A DNA stretch of 64,000 bases from Paraburkholderia ribeironis (GCF_900019265.1 NZ_CYGX02000047.1:59946-123945), one strand, 5' to 3'. Numbered from the stretch's first letter, positions 25,854-35,954 are shown. Translations and numbers: made by a program. The notes: a model not told the origin generated them from the letters alone.

Positions 25854-26276
25854 ATGGAATGCAAAGTGAGCTGGATGGGGCAAGACGGGATGGCGTTTGC
25901 GGCCGAGACGGGCAGCGGTCATCTGGTGGCGATGGACGGCGCGCCTGAAGGCGGCGGCCGCAATCTCGCGCCGCGTCCGATGGAAATGGTTCTGCTCGGC
26001 ACAGGCGGCTGCACCGCCTACGACGTCGTGATGATCCTGAAGAAGAGCCGTCAGGAAATCGCCGGTTGCTCGGTGACGCTGAAGGCCGAACGCGCCAGCG
26101 AAGACCCCAAGGTGTTCACCAGGATTCACTTTCACTTCACCGTGACCGGCAAGAACCTGAACCCGGCCACCGTCGAACGCGCGATCAATCTGTCGCACGA
26201 CAAATACTGCTCGGCCTCGATCATGATCGCGAAGACCGCCGAGCTCACACACTCGTTCGACATCGTCGCGAACTGA
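25854..26276 (+). CDS. OsmC family protein
   Basis: A 140-residue OsmC/Ohr-superfamily protein. It has the family core RPMEMVLLGTGGCTAYDVVMILKK, which bears the first redox cysteine, and YCSASIMIAKTAEL with the second. Such thiol peroxidases reduce hydroperoxides; this short form (YhfA-like) is less well characterised than OsmC or Ohr. The start at 25854 has GGAG upstream, and a TACAAT at 25811-25816 is a candidate -10. Convergent with rnpB. Confidence 0.92.
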   Translation: MECKVSWMGQDGMAFAAETGSGHLVAMDGAPEGGGRNLAPRPMEMVLLGTGGCTAYDVVMILKKSRQEIAGCSVTLKAERASEDPKVFTRIHFHFTVTGKNLNPATVERAINLSHDKYCSASIMIAKTAELTHSFDIVAN

Positions 26277-26370
26277 GCGAGGCCAGGCGGCCGCGGCGCA
26301 CCGCAGCAACCGCGGGCAGCGCACATTACATACAGGCACGCAATCGACTCGCGACCTGCGCGCACAAACG

Positions 26371-26406
26371 AAAATGCCGGCGTCCACCTGGACGCCGGCA
26401 TTTTTT
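26371..26406. terminator. Bidirectional terminator between osmC and rnpB
   Basis: AAAATGCCGGCGTCC / GGACGCCGGCATTTT perfect stem with a short loop and A/T runs on both sides; serves the plus-strand osmC gene and minus-strand rnpB. Confidence 0.92.
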
Positions 26407-26411
26407 GTTGG

Positions 26412-26831
<420 letters not shown>

Positions 26832-26981
26832 GGCGGATTTTAACACCTGCGCGCCCGGCAAGCCGCTTCAGTCGTTGGCTTGGCCGAATGGCCAGGGCTG
26901 TGCAGCGCAATTCGAACCACCGCCGGGGGCGGATTTTCGCAGCGAATGCTGAGGAACCCCGGCTGAGGAACCCCGGCGTGT

Positions 26982-27845
26982 TCAGCGTTGGCGCCGCCCC
27001 GCGCGGAACACGGACGCGTCGTCGTAAAACGCGGGCGATTCGTTTTCGGGCCACCAGCCCGGAATGCCCAGCACCGGCAGCGGCGCAAACATGCGGCTCG
27101 TCAGCGCCTCGGTGTCGAGCAGCGCCGCGCTGACCAATTGGTCCAACCACGCGTCGCGCGCCGCCGCATCCCAGCCGAAATACGCGCACGGCACGTCGAC
27201 GATCCATGCATGCCCCGTGCATGCCTTGAAAGGTGTCATCAACTTTTCGAGCAACGCATGGCCAAAGCACCGCACTTCGCAGCTCGCGCCCCACGCGGCG
27301 CGGCCCGCCACCAGCAGCGTGTGCCAGTCGAAGCCGCGTAGCGCGGCGCTCAAGGCCGGATCGGCGCAGGCGAACAGCAACGCGTTCTCATCAAACAAGG
27401 TCAGCGCATCGCGCACGTCGCCGCGGGTCGGCCCGACGCCGAGCACGTCGATCGCCACCGACTGCCGCGCGTTCAGCGCCGCCTTGATGCGTGGAAACGC
27501 AAACCACATCGATCCGTTGAAGAAGTCGTGCAGATCGTGCCGCGTCGGCACGCAGCCGGTCGACGCGATATGCGCCTCGTAAGCGGCGCCGGGCGGCAGA
27601 TCGTCCTGCGCGATGAAGGCGAGGCGCTGGCCGCGCCCGGTGGTCTGCCGCATTGCGCTCGCGTCCGCGTTCATGGCGGTGAGCAAGGCTGCGTAGCTCG
27701 TCAGCGCGGCCTGCTGCCAGCGCTGGCCGCGCACGGCGAACGGCGCGAACCAGGGCTTCGACCAGTCGATCGCGGCAAAGCCAGGCTGCGTCGTCTCGCG
27801 CGCCGCCGGGTTTTGCCGCGCGTCGTGCGAATGCAGCAACTGCAT
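26982..27845 (-). CDS. DUF3025 domain-containing protein
   Basis: A 287-residue protein of the DUF3025 family, found mainly in beta- and gammaproteobacteria, without assigned function. Characteristic segments are IDWSKPWFAPFAVRGQRW, HDLHDFFNGSMWFAFPRIKAALN and PVLGIPGWWPENESPAFYDD near the C-terminus. No signal peptide or clear membrane span. The ATG at 27845 has GAGG upstream and lies 11 bases after the pyrC stop, so it is co-transcribed with pyrC. Any role in pyrimidine metabolism is only suggested by that linkage. Confidence 0.85.
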   Translation of the reverse strand: MQLLHSHDARQNPAARETTQPGFAAIDWSKPWFAPFAVRGQRWQQAALTSYAALLTAMNADASAMRQTTGRGQRLAFIAQDDLPPGAAYEAHIASTGCVPTRHDLHDFFNGSMWFAFPRIKAALNARQSVAIDVLGVGPTRGDVRDALTLFDENALLFACADPALSAALRGFDWHTLLVAGRAAWGASCEVRCFGHALLEKLMTPFKACTGHAWIVDVPCAYFGWDAAARDAWLDQLVSAALLDTEALTSRMFAPLPVLGIPGWWPENESPAFYDDASVFRAGRRQR

Positions 27846-27856
27846 CTGGCAGAACC

Positions 27857-28918
27857 TCAGACCAGACGCCAACCGATCGACTCGCCGCCGCGCAACGGCA
27901 CGACCGGCGTGTCGCCGGCCGGCAATTCCGCCGGCAGCGTCCATTCCTCGCGACGCAGCGTGACCTTCCCGACGTTGCGCGGCAGTCCGTAGAAATCCGC
28001 GCCGAAGAAGCTCGCAAAGCCTTCGAGCTTGTCGAGCGCGCCGGCCTGGTCGAATGCTTCGGTATAGAGTTCGAGCGCGTGCAGTGCCGTATAGCAACCC
28101 GCGCAGCCGCATGCATGCTCTTTCAAACCCTTCGGATGCGGCGCGCTATCGGTTCCAAGGAAAAAGCGCGGATTGCCCGAGGTCGCCGCCTCGACCAGCG
28201 CCACGCGATGCGTCTCGCGCTTGAGCACCGGCAGGCAGTAGTAATGCGGACGAATGCCGCCCTGGAAGATCGCGTTGCGGTTGTACAGCAGATGGTGCGC
28301 CGTGATCGTCGCGCCGAGCAACTCCGGCGCCACGCCGGCTTCGCGGACGTAGTCGGCGGCGTCTTTGGTGGTGATGTGCTCGAACACCACCTTCAGCGCC
28401 GGAAACGCGCGGCGCAGCGGCGTCATCACGCGGTCGATAAACACCTTCTCGCGGTCGAACAGATCGATCGACGAGTCCGTCACTTCGCCGTGCACCAGCA
28501 GCGGCATGCCGGTCTCCTGCATCGTCTCCAGCGTTTTCGCGCACTTCATGATGTCGGTGACGCCCGCATCGGAGTTGGTCGTGGCGCCCGCCGGATACAG
28601 CTTCACGCCATGCACGAAGCCGCTCTCGCGCGCGCGGCGGATTTCGTCGGGCGGCGTGTTGTCGGTCAGGTACAGCGTCATCAACGGCTCGAATTTCGCG
28701 CCCGCGGGGATCGCGGCGACGATCCGCTCGCGATACGCCTGCGCCATCGCCGTGGTCGTGACCGGTGGCTTCAGGTTCGGCATGATGATCGCGCGGCCGA
28801 ACTGGCGCGCGGTGTCGGGCAGCACGGCGGCCAGCATCGCGCCGTCGCGCACGTGCAGGTGCCAGTCGTCCGGGCGGGTCAGCGTGAGGGAGTCGAGGGA
28901 AACGTTGGAAGCGGTCAT
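27857..28918 (-). CDS. pyrC: Dihydroorotase (class II)
   Basis: Zinc amidohydrolase that cyclises carbamoyl-aspartate to dihydroorotate in pyrimidine synthesis. The 353-residue protein has DDWHLHVRDG (metal ligands), the carbamylated-lysine motif GVKLYPAGATTNSDAGV, LVHGEVTD and FLGTDSAPH with the catalytic Asp. Length and start match the E. coli-type enzyme. Confidence 0.97.
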   Translation of the reverse strand: MTASNVSLDSLTLTRPDDWHLHVRDGAMLAAVLPDTARQFGRAIIMPNLKPPVTTTAMAQAYRERIVAAIPAGAKFEPLMTLYLTDNTPPDEIRRARESGFVHGVKLYPAGATTNSDAGVTDIMKCAKTLETMQETGMPLLVHGEVTDSSIDLFDREKVFIDRVMTPLRRAFPALKVVFEHITTKDAADYVREAGVAPELLGATITAHHLLYNRNAIFQGGIRPHYYCLPVLKRETHRVALVEAATSGNPRFFLGTDSAPHPKGLKEHACGCAGCYTALHALELYTEAFDQAGALDKLEGFASFFGADFYGLPRNVGKVTLRREEWTLPAELPAGDTPVVPLRGGESIGWRLV

Positions 28919-29083
28919 GGCGAGAGGAGAACGAGACTAGCGCCCACAGCCAATCGATCCGGTCAAACCGCCATGTTGCGGCCCAAACACAGGTCAATTT
29001 CGCTATTTGGCGTTTCTGGCTCGGTGATATGCTTGGAAAATCATCATTGTAACGGCTCGCCCGTTCACAGGCTTACCTGCAAC

Positions 29084-30025
29084 ATGTGCCAACTTCTCGG
29101 AATGAACTGCGCCGCGCCGACGGACGTCACGTTCTCGTTCACCGGTTTTGCGGCGCGTGGTGGCGTCACCGATCACCATGCCGACGGCTGGGGGATCGCC
29201 TTCTTCGAAGAGAAAGCCTGCCGTCTGTTCATCGACCACCAATCGTCGGCCACGTCGCCGATCGCGGAGATGGTCAAGCACTACCCGATCAAATCGAAGA
29301 ACACGATCGCGCATATCCGCAAGGCCACGCAAGGACACATCCTGCTCGAAAACTGCCACCCGTTCATGCGTGAACTGTGGGGGCGTCACTGGATCTTCGC
29401 GCACAACGGCGATCTGACAAACTATGCGCCGGAACTGACGGGCATCTATCAGCCGGTCGGCAACACCGACAGCGAGCTTGCTTTCTGCGCGCTGCTGGAA
29501 GGTTTGCGCAAGGCTTTTCCGGGCGCGCAGCAACCTCCGCTGGAAGAGTTGTTCGCCGCGCTCGAATCGCTCACGCGCGAGATCACGCGGTTCGGCGTGT
29601 TCAATTTCCTGATGTCGAATGGCCAGGCGCTGTTCGCGCATTGCTCGACGCATCTGCACTACATCGTGCGGCGCTGGCCGTTTTCCACCGCGCATCTGGT
29701 CGACGCGGACGTGTCGATCGATTTCGCCAAGTACACGACGCCGGAAGACCGCGTCGCGGTGATCGCCACCAAGCCGCTGACCGACAACGAAGTCTGGACC
29801 GCGTTCGAGCCGGGCGATCTGATCATGTTCCGGCATGGCGACGTGAGCGGCCGCGTCAATGTGCCGGTGCCGGAGTCGGTGCTCGAGAAACTACGCAATC
29901 CGGCTCTCGATGCATCGGCGTCGGCCACGACGATTGCGGCTTTGACTGGCACGCAGGCTGCCGCCCCGCTCGATAGCGAAACCGACCTCGAAGCAGCGGA
30001 CGACGCAGCGGCATTCGAATCCTGA
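29084..30025 (+). CDS. Class II glutamine amidotransferase family protein (YafJ-like)
   Basis: A 313-residue protein with an N-terminal nucleophile hydrolase fold. The opening MCQLLGMNCAAPTDVTFSF puts Cys2 as the nucleophile after methionine removal, followed by HHADGWGIAFFEEKACRLF and the HIRKATQGHILLENCHPF and IFAHNGDL motifs of GATase type 2. It resembles YafJ and EgtC rather than a fused synthetase. The last 40 residues are an acidic, Ala-rich tail beyond the usual fold. The reaction is not known. A terminator follows. Confidence 0.9.
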   Translation: MCQLLGMNCAAPTDVTFSFTGFAARGGVTDHHADGWGIAFFEEKACRLFIDHQSSATSPIAEMVKHYPIKSKNTIAHIRKATQGHILLENCHPFMRELWGRHWIFAHNGDLTNYAPELTGIYQPVGNTDSELAFCALLEGLRKAFPGAQQPPLEELFAALESLTREITRFGVFNFLMSNGQALFAHCSTHLHYIVRRWPFSTAHLVDADVSIDFAKYTTPEDRVAVIATKPLTDNEVWTAFEPGDLIMFRHGDVSGRVNVPVPESVLEKLRNPALDASASATTIAALTGTQAAAPLDSETDLEAADDAAAFES

Positions 30026-30082
30026 GTACGCACGCGTCGTCGCGAAGCTCGTCGCCAGATCGACGACCTCATGTCAGCAATA

Positions 30083-30112
30083 AAAAAGCCGCTCCAGGGA
30101 GCAGCTTTTTTG
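30083..30112. terminator. Bidirectional terminator between the amidotransferase gene and gltL
   Basis: AAAAAAGC-CGCTCC / GAGC-GCTTTTTT-type stem with A and T runs on both sides between convergent genes. Confidence 0.88.
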
Positions 30113-30152
30113 CGGTCCACGCCAGCCGGACAGCGCCGGCCGTGCCACGAGT

Positions 30153-30878
30153 TCAGTGCAGGATCTTCGCCAGGAAATCCTTCGCGCGATCCGACTTCGG
30201 ATTGGCGAAGAAGTCTTCCTTGCGGTCGTCTTCGACGATCAAGCCCTTGTCCATGAAGATCACGCGGTGCGCGACCTTCTTCGCAAAGCCCATTTCGTGC
30301 GTGACGCACATCATGGTCATGCCTTCCTGCGCGAGTTCGACCATCACGTCGAGCACTTCGTTGATCATTTCCGGATCGAGCGCCGAAGTTGGCTCATCGA
30401 ACAGCATCGCGATCGGGTCCATCGACAACGCACGCGCAATCGCCACGCGCTGCTGCTGACCACCCGACAACTGGCCCGGAAACTTGTCCGCGTGCGCACG
30501 CAGACCCACGCGATCGAGCAGCTTCAGCCCTTTCGCCGTGGCTTCGTCGCTCGAGCGGCCGAGCACCTTCATCTGCGCGAGCGTGAGGTTCTGCGTGATC
30601 GACAGATGCGGAAACAGCTCGAAGTGCTGGAACACCATGCCGACCTTCGAACGCAGCTTCGACAGATTGGTTTTCTTGTCGGTCAGCGACTGGCCGTTGA
30701 TGACGATCTCGCCCTTCTGGAACGGCTCGAGGCCGTTGACGGTTTTGATCAGCGTGGACTTGCCCGAGCCCGACGGCCCGCACACCACCACCACTTCACC
30801 CTTTTTGACTTCCGTCGTGCAGTCGGTCAGCACCTGGAAGTGACCGTACCACTTCGAAACATTCTTGATTGAGATCAT
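30153..30878 (-). CDS. gltL: Glutamate/aspartate ABC transporter ATP-binding protein
   Basis: ATPase of the polar amino-acid uptake family, 241 residues. Walker A is GPSGSGKST, the signature LSGGQQQRVAIARALS, Walker B MLFDEPTSALDPE and the H-loop VTHEMGFAKKVA. Its ATG overlaps the gltK stop by four bases. Drives import through GltJ/GltK of substrate delivered by GltI. Confidence 0.95.
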   Translation of the reverse strand: MISIKNVSKWYGHFQVLTDCTTEVKKGEVVVVCGPSGSGKSTLIKTVNGLEPFQKGEIVINGQSLTDKKTNLSKLRSKVGMVFQHFELFPHLSITQNLTLAQMKVLGRSSDEATAKGLKLLDRVGLRAHADKFPGQLSGGQQQRVAIARALSMDPIAMLFDEPTSALDPEMINEVLDVMVELAQEGMTMMCVTHEMGFAKKVAHRVIFMDKGLIVEDDRKEDFFANPKSDRAKDFLAKILH

Positions 30879-31552
30879 CTTGCGACCTTTTTCTGAAGAC
30901 CTTTGACAAGGCTCGACGCGACCACACAGATCACGAAATAAACCGCGCCCGCGAACAGTACCATCTCAACGTTCGTACCGTCACGGTCGCCAATATTCGT
31001 GGCGGTGCGGAAGAAGTCGGCGAGGCTGATCACGTAGACGAGCGACGTATCCTGAAACAGCACGATACCCTGCGTGAGCAGCAGCGGCACCATCGCGCGG
31101 AACGCCTGCGGCAGCACGATGAGGCGCATCGCCTGCCCGTAGGTCATGCCGAGCGCGAACGCGGCGTTGACCTGGCCGCGCGGCACCGCCTGAATGCCCG
31201 CGCGGATGATCTCCGAATAGTACGCTGCCTCGAACAGCGAGAAAGCGACCATCGCCGACGCGAGCCGGATGTCGATGTCCGGCGACAGGCCGAGCACGCT
31301 TTGCAGCACTTGCGGCACGATCAGGAAGAACCACAGCAGCACCATCACCAGCGGGATCGAGCGGAAGATCGTCACATAGCCCTGCGCGAACCACGCCAGG
31401 GGTTTGACCGACGACAGCCGGAACATCGCGAGAATGGTGCCCCAGACGATGCCGAACACGATCGCGATCAGCGTGATCTTGAACGTGATGACAGCGCCGG
31501 TCCACAGCGTAGGCAGTGTGCCCGGAATACCGCTCCAGTCGAAATGGTGCAT
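30875..31552 (-). CDS. gltK: Glutamate/aspartate ABC transporter permease GltK
   Basis: Inner-membrane permease of 225 residues, close to E. coli GltK (224). Several hydrophobic spans and the EAA loop (SEIIRAGIQAVPRGQVNAAFALGM) that contacts the ATPase are visible. The ATG at 31552 overlaps the gltJ stop (TGATG) with GGAGG upstream; a GTG one codon earlier is an alternative. Confidence 0.94.
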   Translation of the reverse strand: MHHFDWSGIPGTLPTLWTGAVITFKITLIAIVFGIVWGTILAMFRLSSVKPLAWFAQGYVTIFRSIPLVMVLLWFFLIVPQVLQSVLGLSPDIDIRLASAMVAFSLFEAAYYSEIIRAGIQAVPRGQVNAAFALGMTYGQAMRLIVLPQAFRAMVPLLLTQGIVLFQDTSLVYVISLADFFRTATNIGDRDGTNVEMVLFAGAVYFVICVVASSLVKGLQKKVAR

Positions 31553-32292
31553 CACTTGCCTCCGATATAGCCAGGCAACCGGCTTCTGGCTTCGATCCAG
31601 CGCATCAGTTGCATCACGATCAGGTTGATCATCATGTACGCGAGCGTGACCGCGATAAACGACTCATAGGTCTGCGACGTGTAGTCGACCAGCTGACGCG
31701 CTTGCGCGGACAGATCGAGCAGACCGATCGTCGACGCCACCGCCGAGTTCTTGAAGATATTGAGGAACTCGGACGTGAGCGGCGGCACGATGATCCGGTA
31801 AGCGACCGGCAGCAGCACGTAGCGATACGTCTGCCATTGCGTGAAGCCCATCGCGAGACCTGCGGCGCGCTGGCCGTGCGGCAACGCGTTGATGCCCGAG
31901 CGCACCTGCTCGCACACACGCGCGCTCGTGAACAGCCCGAGACAGACGATCGACGACGAGAAGAACTGCGCGCTCGGCGGCAACTGCTTGAACCAGGTGC
32001 CGATCGACGGCGGCAGCAACTCCGGTATCACCAGATACCAGATGAAGAACTGCACGATCAGCGGGATGTTGCGAAACACCGCCACATAGACCGTGCCGAT
32101 GCCCGACGCCCATTTGTTCGGCACCGTGCGCAGAACGCCGAAAAGCGACCCGACGATCAGCGCGATTACCCATGCCGACAGCGACACGGTAACCGTCACC
32201 CACAGGCCGGACAGCAGCCAGCCGAGGTAGGTGGTCGGTTCGCCGGTGGAGACCGGACTCAGCAGAATGCCCCAGTTCCAGTGATATGACAT
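31552..32292 (-). CDS. gltJ: Glutamate/aspartate ABC transporter permease GltJ
   Basis: Permease of 246 residues, the same length as E. coli GltJ, with the N-terminal LSPVSTGEPTTYLGWLLSGLW, multiple membrane spans and an EAA loop (CEQVRSGINALPHGQRAAGLAMG). Forms the channel with GltK. Lies 82 bases after gltI. Confidence 0.95.
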   Translation of the reverse strand: MSYHWNWGILLSPVSTGEPTTYLGWLLSGLWVTVTVSLSAWVIALIVGSLFGVLRTVPNKWASGIGTVYVAVFRNIPLIVQFFIWYLVIPELLPPSIGTWFKQLPPSAQFFSSSIVCLGLFTSARVCEQVRSGINALPHGQRAAGLAMGFTQWQTYRYVLLPVAYRIIVPPLTSEFLNIFKNSAVASTIGLLDLSAQARQLVDYTSQTYESFIAVTLAYMMINLIVMQLMRWIEARSRLPGYIGGK

Positions 32293-32374
32293 GACAAGAC
32301 TCCCGCAAAAAGAAACGGAAGAAGCACGTGGCCCCTTCCGTTTCGTTCAGCATTTCACAAAAAACGGCGCAGCT

Positions 32375-33268
32375 TTAGTCGATAGCCTTGTCATTCGGGT
32401 TCTTGAACAGCGCCCTCATGTCGTCGCTCTTCGGGAAGTTCAGATTCAGGCCCTTCGGCGGAATCGGCGATTCGAACCACTTCTTGTAGATTCCATCGGC
32501 TTCGCCAGACAGCTGGGTCTTCGCGATCGCATCGTCGGCAACCTTCTTGAATTCCGGATCGTTCTTGCGCAGCATGCAGCCATACGCCTCACGCGACTGC
32601 GGCTCGCCGACGATCACGAAATCGCCCGGGTTGTTCGACTTCGCGCGTTCGCCGGCAAGCAGTGCGTCGTCCATCATGAACGCCGCGGCACGGCCCGTCG
32701 ACAGCGTCAGGAACGATTCGCCGTGGTCCTTCGCGCTGATGATGTTCATGCCCATGCTCTTGTCCTGGTTCATCTTGCGAAGCAGGCGCTCGGAGGTGGT
32801 GCCGGCGGTCGTCACGACCGTCTTGCCCTTCAGGTCCGACCAGTCCTTGATGCCGGAATCTTTCTTGGTCATCAGGCGCGTGCCGATCACGAAAATGGTG
32901 TTCGAGAACGCGGCCTGTTGCTGGCGCTCGAGGTTGTTGGTGGTCGAACCGCACTCGATGTCGACGGTGCCGTTCTGCACCAGCGGAATGCGGTTTTGCG
33001 ACGTGACCGGCGTGAGCTTCACCTTCAGGTTAGGCATGTTCAGCTTCTGCTTGACGGCCTCGACCACCTTGTTGGCGAAGTCCTGCGAATAGCCGATGAC
33101 GTTCTGCTTGTCGTCATAGTAAGAAAACGGAATCGACGATTCGCGATGACCCAGCGAAATGACGCCGGTGTCCTTGATCTTTTTCAGCGTGCCCGAGTCT
33201 TGCGCATGCGCGCCAACCGTAAACAGTCCGAGCGTCGCGAGCAGCAGCGCAGCTTTTTTAACCTTCAT
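32375..33268 (-). CDS. gltI: Glutamate/aspartate-binding periplasmic protein
   Basis: Solute-binding protein of 297 residues, family 3. The signal peptide spans about residues 1-22 (MKVKKAALLLATLGLFTVGAHA, cleaved after AHA). The mature part has the amino-acid-binding opening LKKIKDTGVISLGHRESSIPFSY and the DIECGSTTNNLERQQ segment. ATG at 33268 with AGGAGAT upstream; a longer in-frame start lacks this. First gene of gltIJKL. Confidence 0.95.
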   Translation of the reverse strand: MKVKKAALLLATLGLFTVGAHAQDSGTLKKIKDTGVISLGHRESSIPFSYYDDKQNVIGYSQDFANKVVEAVKQKLNMPNLKVKLTPVTSQNRIPLVQNGTVDIECGSTTNNLERQQQAAFSNTIFVIGTRLMTKKDSGIKDWSDLKGKTVVTTAGTTSERLLRKMNQDKSMGMNIISAKDHGESFLTLSTGRAAAFMMDDALLAGERAKSNNPGDFVIVGEPQSREAYGCMLRKNDPEFKKVADDAIAKTQLSGEADGIYKKWFESPIPPKGLNLNFPKSDDMRALFKNPNDKAID

Positions 33269-33545
33269 TTGTGATCTCCTTGGCAAGAATCGGCGCCAGT
33301 TTATCAAAGTAATTATTCTGAAAGTATGGCAAAAACCGATGTTGTTGCGCGCACGCTGCTATGGGTTCGCGCCGCACCGCACGCCGGTCGGTCCACTTTT
33401 TGCGAATACGCAACGGCGGGCGGCATCGATAGATGCAGCCCGCCGGATACTACACGCCGTCTTGTGGACCGCGTTCATGCCAACACTGCGACAACGGATC
33501 CACGTCGGCCGGGATCGCCGGCCCGACCGCCGTCACACAAAACAA

Positions 33546-34859
33546 TCACGGGTACAGACCGCGCATTTCGCGTGCTTGCAGAATGCGCTTACATGCAACG
33601 ATAAACGCCGCGGTCCGCACCGATACATTCTGTTCGCTCGACACCTGCCACACCGCGGCAAACGCCTCACGCATCACGCGCTCCAGCCGCTGGTTGATCT
33701 CGTCTTCGGTCCAGAAGAAGCTCGAGAAATCCTGCACCCACTCGAAATACGAGACCGTCACGCCGCCCGCGTTGGCGACCACGTCCGGAATCACTAGGAT
33801 ACCGCGATCGTGCAGGATGTCATCGGCCGCCGTGGTGGTCGGGCCGTTGGCGCCTTCCACGATGATCTTCGTCCTGATCTTCGCCGCGTTCTTTTCGGTG
33901 ATCTGGTTTTCCAGCGCGGCCGGAATCAGGATGTCCGATTCGACGCTCCAGAACTCCTCATTGGTGACGGCATCCGCTTCCGGGAAACCGCCCACGCCGC
34001 CTGTCTTCGCGACGTGCTCGAGCAACGCGCCCGCATCGATGCCGGTCGATTTGTACAGCGAGCCGGTGTGATCCTGCACGGCGACCACTTTCGCGCCCGC
34101 TTCCTGGAACAGACGCGCGGCGATCCCGCCGACGTTGCCGAAGCCCTGCACCGCGACACGCGCACCTTCGATATCGAAGCCGATCCGGCGTGCCGCTTCG
34201 CAGCCGACCACGAACACGCCGCGGCCCGTCGCCTCGCGGCGGCCCAGCGAACCGCCGAGCGTGATCGGCTTGCCGGTCACCACGCCGGTGGACGTCTGCC
34301 CCTGGTTCATCGAGTACGTGTCCATCATCCACGCCATGATCTGCTCGTTCGTGTTCACGTCCGGCGCGGGGATATCGGTATTCGGTCCGATGATGATGCC
34401 GATTTCGCTGGTGTAGCGGCGCGTCACGCGCTCCAGTTCGCCACGCGACAGTGTGCGCGGATCGACGCGGATACCCCCCTTCGCGCCGCCGTACGGCACG
34501 TTCACCGCGGCATTCTTCACCGACATCCACGCGGACAGCGCCATCACTTCCGACAGCGTCACGTCCTGGTGATAACGCACGCCGCCCTTGCCCGGACCGC
34601 GCGACACGTTGTGCTGCACGCGATAGCCTTCGAAGTGCGCGACGGTGCCGTTATCGAGTTCGATCGGCACATCGACGATCAGGATGCGCTTCGGGCGCTT
34701 GAGGGTTTCGAGCCAGCGCGACAGCGAGCCGAGGTACGGCGCGACGCGGTCGACCTGGCGCAGATAGTTGCCCCAGGGGCCAAGGTCTTCGCTGTTGAGA
34801 TAAGAGGGAACCGATTGCAACGATGATGCGGATTGGGCGACTTGCTGCAGGGAAGACAT
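33546..34859 (-). CDS. gdhA: Glutamate dehydrogenase (Glu/Leu/Phe/Val family)
   Basis: Interconverts glutamate and 2-oxoglutarate plus ammonia. The 437-residue protein has the substrate domain signature GPGKGGVRYHQDVTLSEVMALSAWMSVKNAA, the catalytic-Lys motif VPYGGAKGGIRVDP and the Rossmann motif VAVQGFGNVGGIAARLFQEAGAKVVAV. It sits between the glutamate importer and a LysR gene, all on the minus strand. A 19-base inverted repeat in its promoter region is a likely regulator site. Coenzyme preference cannot be settled by eye. Confidence 0.95.
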   Translation of the reverse strand: MSSLQQVAQSASSLQSVPSYLNSEDLGPWGNYLRQVDRVAPYLGSLSRWLETLKRPKRILIVDVPIELDNGTVAHFEGYRVQHNVSRGPGKGGVRYHQDVTLSEVMALSAWMSVKNAAVNVPYGGAKGGIRVDPRTLSRGELERVTRRYTSEIGIIIGPNTDIPAPDVNTNEQIMAWMMDTYSMNQGQTSTGVVTGKPITLGGSLGRREATGRGVFVVGCEAARRIGFDIEGARVAVQGFGNVGGIAARLFQEAGAKVVAVQDHTGSLYKSTGIDAGALLEHVAKTGGVGGFPEADAVTNEEFWSVESDILIPAALENQITEKNAAKIRTKIIVEGANGPTTTAADDILHDRGILVIPDVVANAGGVTVSYFEWVQDFSSFFWTEDEINQRLERVMREAFAAVWQVSSEQNVSVRTAAFIVACKRILQAREMRGLYP

Positions 34860-34936
34860 GAACGCTCCGGCGTTGTTCGAGTACGTGCATTGTCGAAAAA
34901 CGCCCTTTTTAAATCCAATGCCGTTTCCTTATCCGA

Positions 34937-34955
34937 TTATGTTTTTTTTGCATAA
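34937..34955. promoter_or_regulatory. Inverted repeat before gdhA, candidate LysR-regulator site
   Basis: TTATG and CATAA separated by nine bases, nested in a longer CCGAT...ATCGG dyad (34933-34962). Lies about 80 bases before the gdhA start and just after the LysR gene. The size and symmetry fit a LysR-type box; no experiment supports it here. Confidence 0.55.
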
Positions 34956-34994
34956 CCATCGGAAAGACGCAAATTCATGTCGTGGCGACGCAGC

Positions 34995-35954
34995 TTATTG
35001 ACCGGCGTCCTGGCCCAGTTCCTCCGACACCACGTCCCACAACTGCCGCACGAGGATCTGCCGCGCGTCGTCACTTTTCGCCGCGAGCTTGTCGCGATAC
35101 AGGCGAATCTCCATGCTCAGCGTAAGCTGCCCTTGCGGTGTGCCGCGCGTCGCGCGATCGAGGCGGATCAGCTTGCCGTCGGCGACCGCGTCTTCCACCG
35201 CGCTGTGCGGCAGAAAAGCGATGCCGTGGCCGGCCAGCGTCATCGCCTTGAGCCCTTCGGCCATGTCGGTTTCGTACAGCCGGTCCAGATACAAGCGCTC
35301 CGGCGCATTCGCGAGGATCACTTCGGTCATGCGTCCAAGGTACGCGTTGGGCGTGTAGGACAGGTACGGAGCGGGTGCCTCGGCCGTACCCGGCAGCGTA
35401 TGGCGCGGCCGGCCGGCGCGGCCCGGCGCCGAGAACGGGCTGATCGGCTCGGTGCCGAGCGTCAGCATGTCGTAGCGGCCCGGATCGAGCGCGACCGGAT
35501 GACTGGGATGGTGATAGCCCATCATCAGATCGCAGCCGCCTTCAACCAGCGACAAAGCCGCGTCGTGCACGTTCAGCGCCCGCAGCCGCGTATGGATCGG
35601 GCCCATCTGCGCTTCGATGCGCTGCAGCCAGCGCGGAAAGTACGTCAGCGACAGCGTGTGCGGCACCGCGAATTCGATGGTCGCCTGCGGCGTCGCCGTA
35701 TGGCCGCGCAGCAGCGCGCGGGCCTCGTGGAACTGCGACAGCATGGCGAGCGCCTGCTCGTTGAAGACCTGACCGGCCGCGGTAAGCCGCGTCGGATACA
35801 CCGAACGGTCGATCAGTTCGGTGCCGAGCCATGCTTCGAGCGCCTGGATGCGCCGCGAGAACGCCGGCTGCGTGACGTGGCGCAGCTCGGCCGAACGGCT
35901 GAAACTACGCGTTTCCGCGAGCGACACGAAGTCTTCGAGCCATTTCAGTTCCAT
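34995..35954 (-). CDS. LysR family transcriptional regulator
   Basis: A 319-residue regulator. The N-terminal helix-turn-helix is textbook (LKWLEDFVSLAETRSFSRSA, then VTQPAFSRRIQALEAWLG), followed by a periplasmic-binding-like effector domain. ATG at 35954 gives the usual MELKWLEDF opening; an in-frame ATG at 35993 is less likely. It lies 135 bases upstream of gdhA on the same strand, so gdhA is the obvious target. Effector unknown. Confidence 0.92.
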   Translation of the reverse strand: MELKWLEDFVSLAETRSFSRSAELRHVTQPAFSRRIQALEAWLGTELIDRSVYPTRLTAAGQVFNEQALAMLSQFHEARALLRGHTATPQATIEFAVPHTLSLTYFPRWLQRIEAQMGPIHTRLRALNVHDAALSLVEGGCDLMMGYHHPSHPVALDPGRYDMLTLGTEPISPFSAPGRAGRPRHTLPGTAEAPAPYLSYTPNAYLGRMTEVILANAPERLYLDRLYETDMAEGLKAMTLAGHGIAFLPHSAVEDAVADGKLIRLDRATRGTPQGQLTLSMEIRLYRDKLAAKSDDARQILVRQLWDVVSEELGQDAGQ

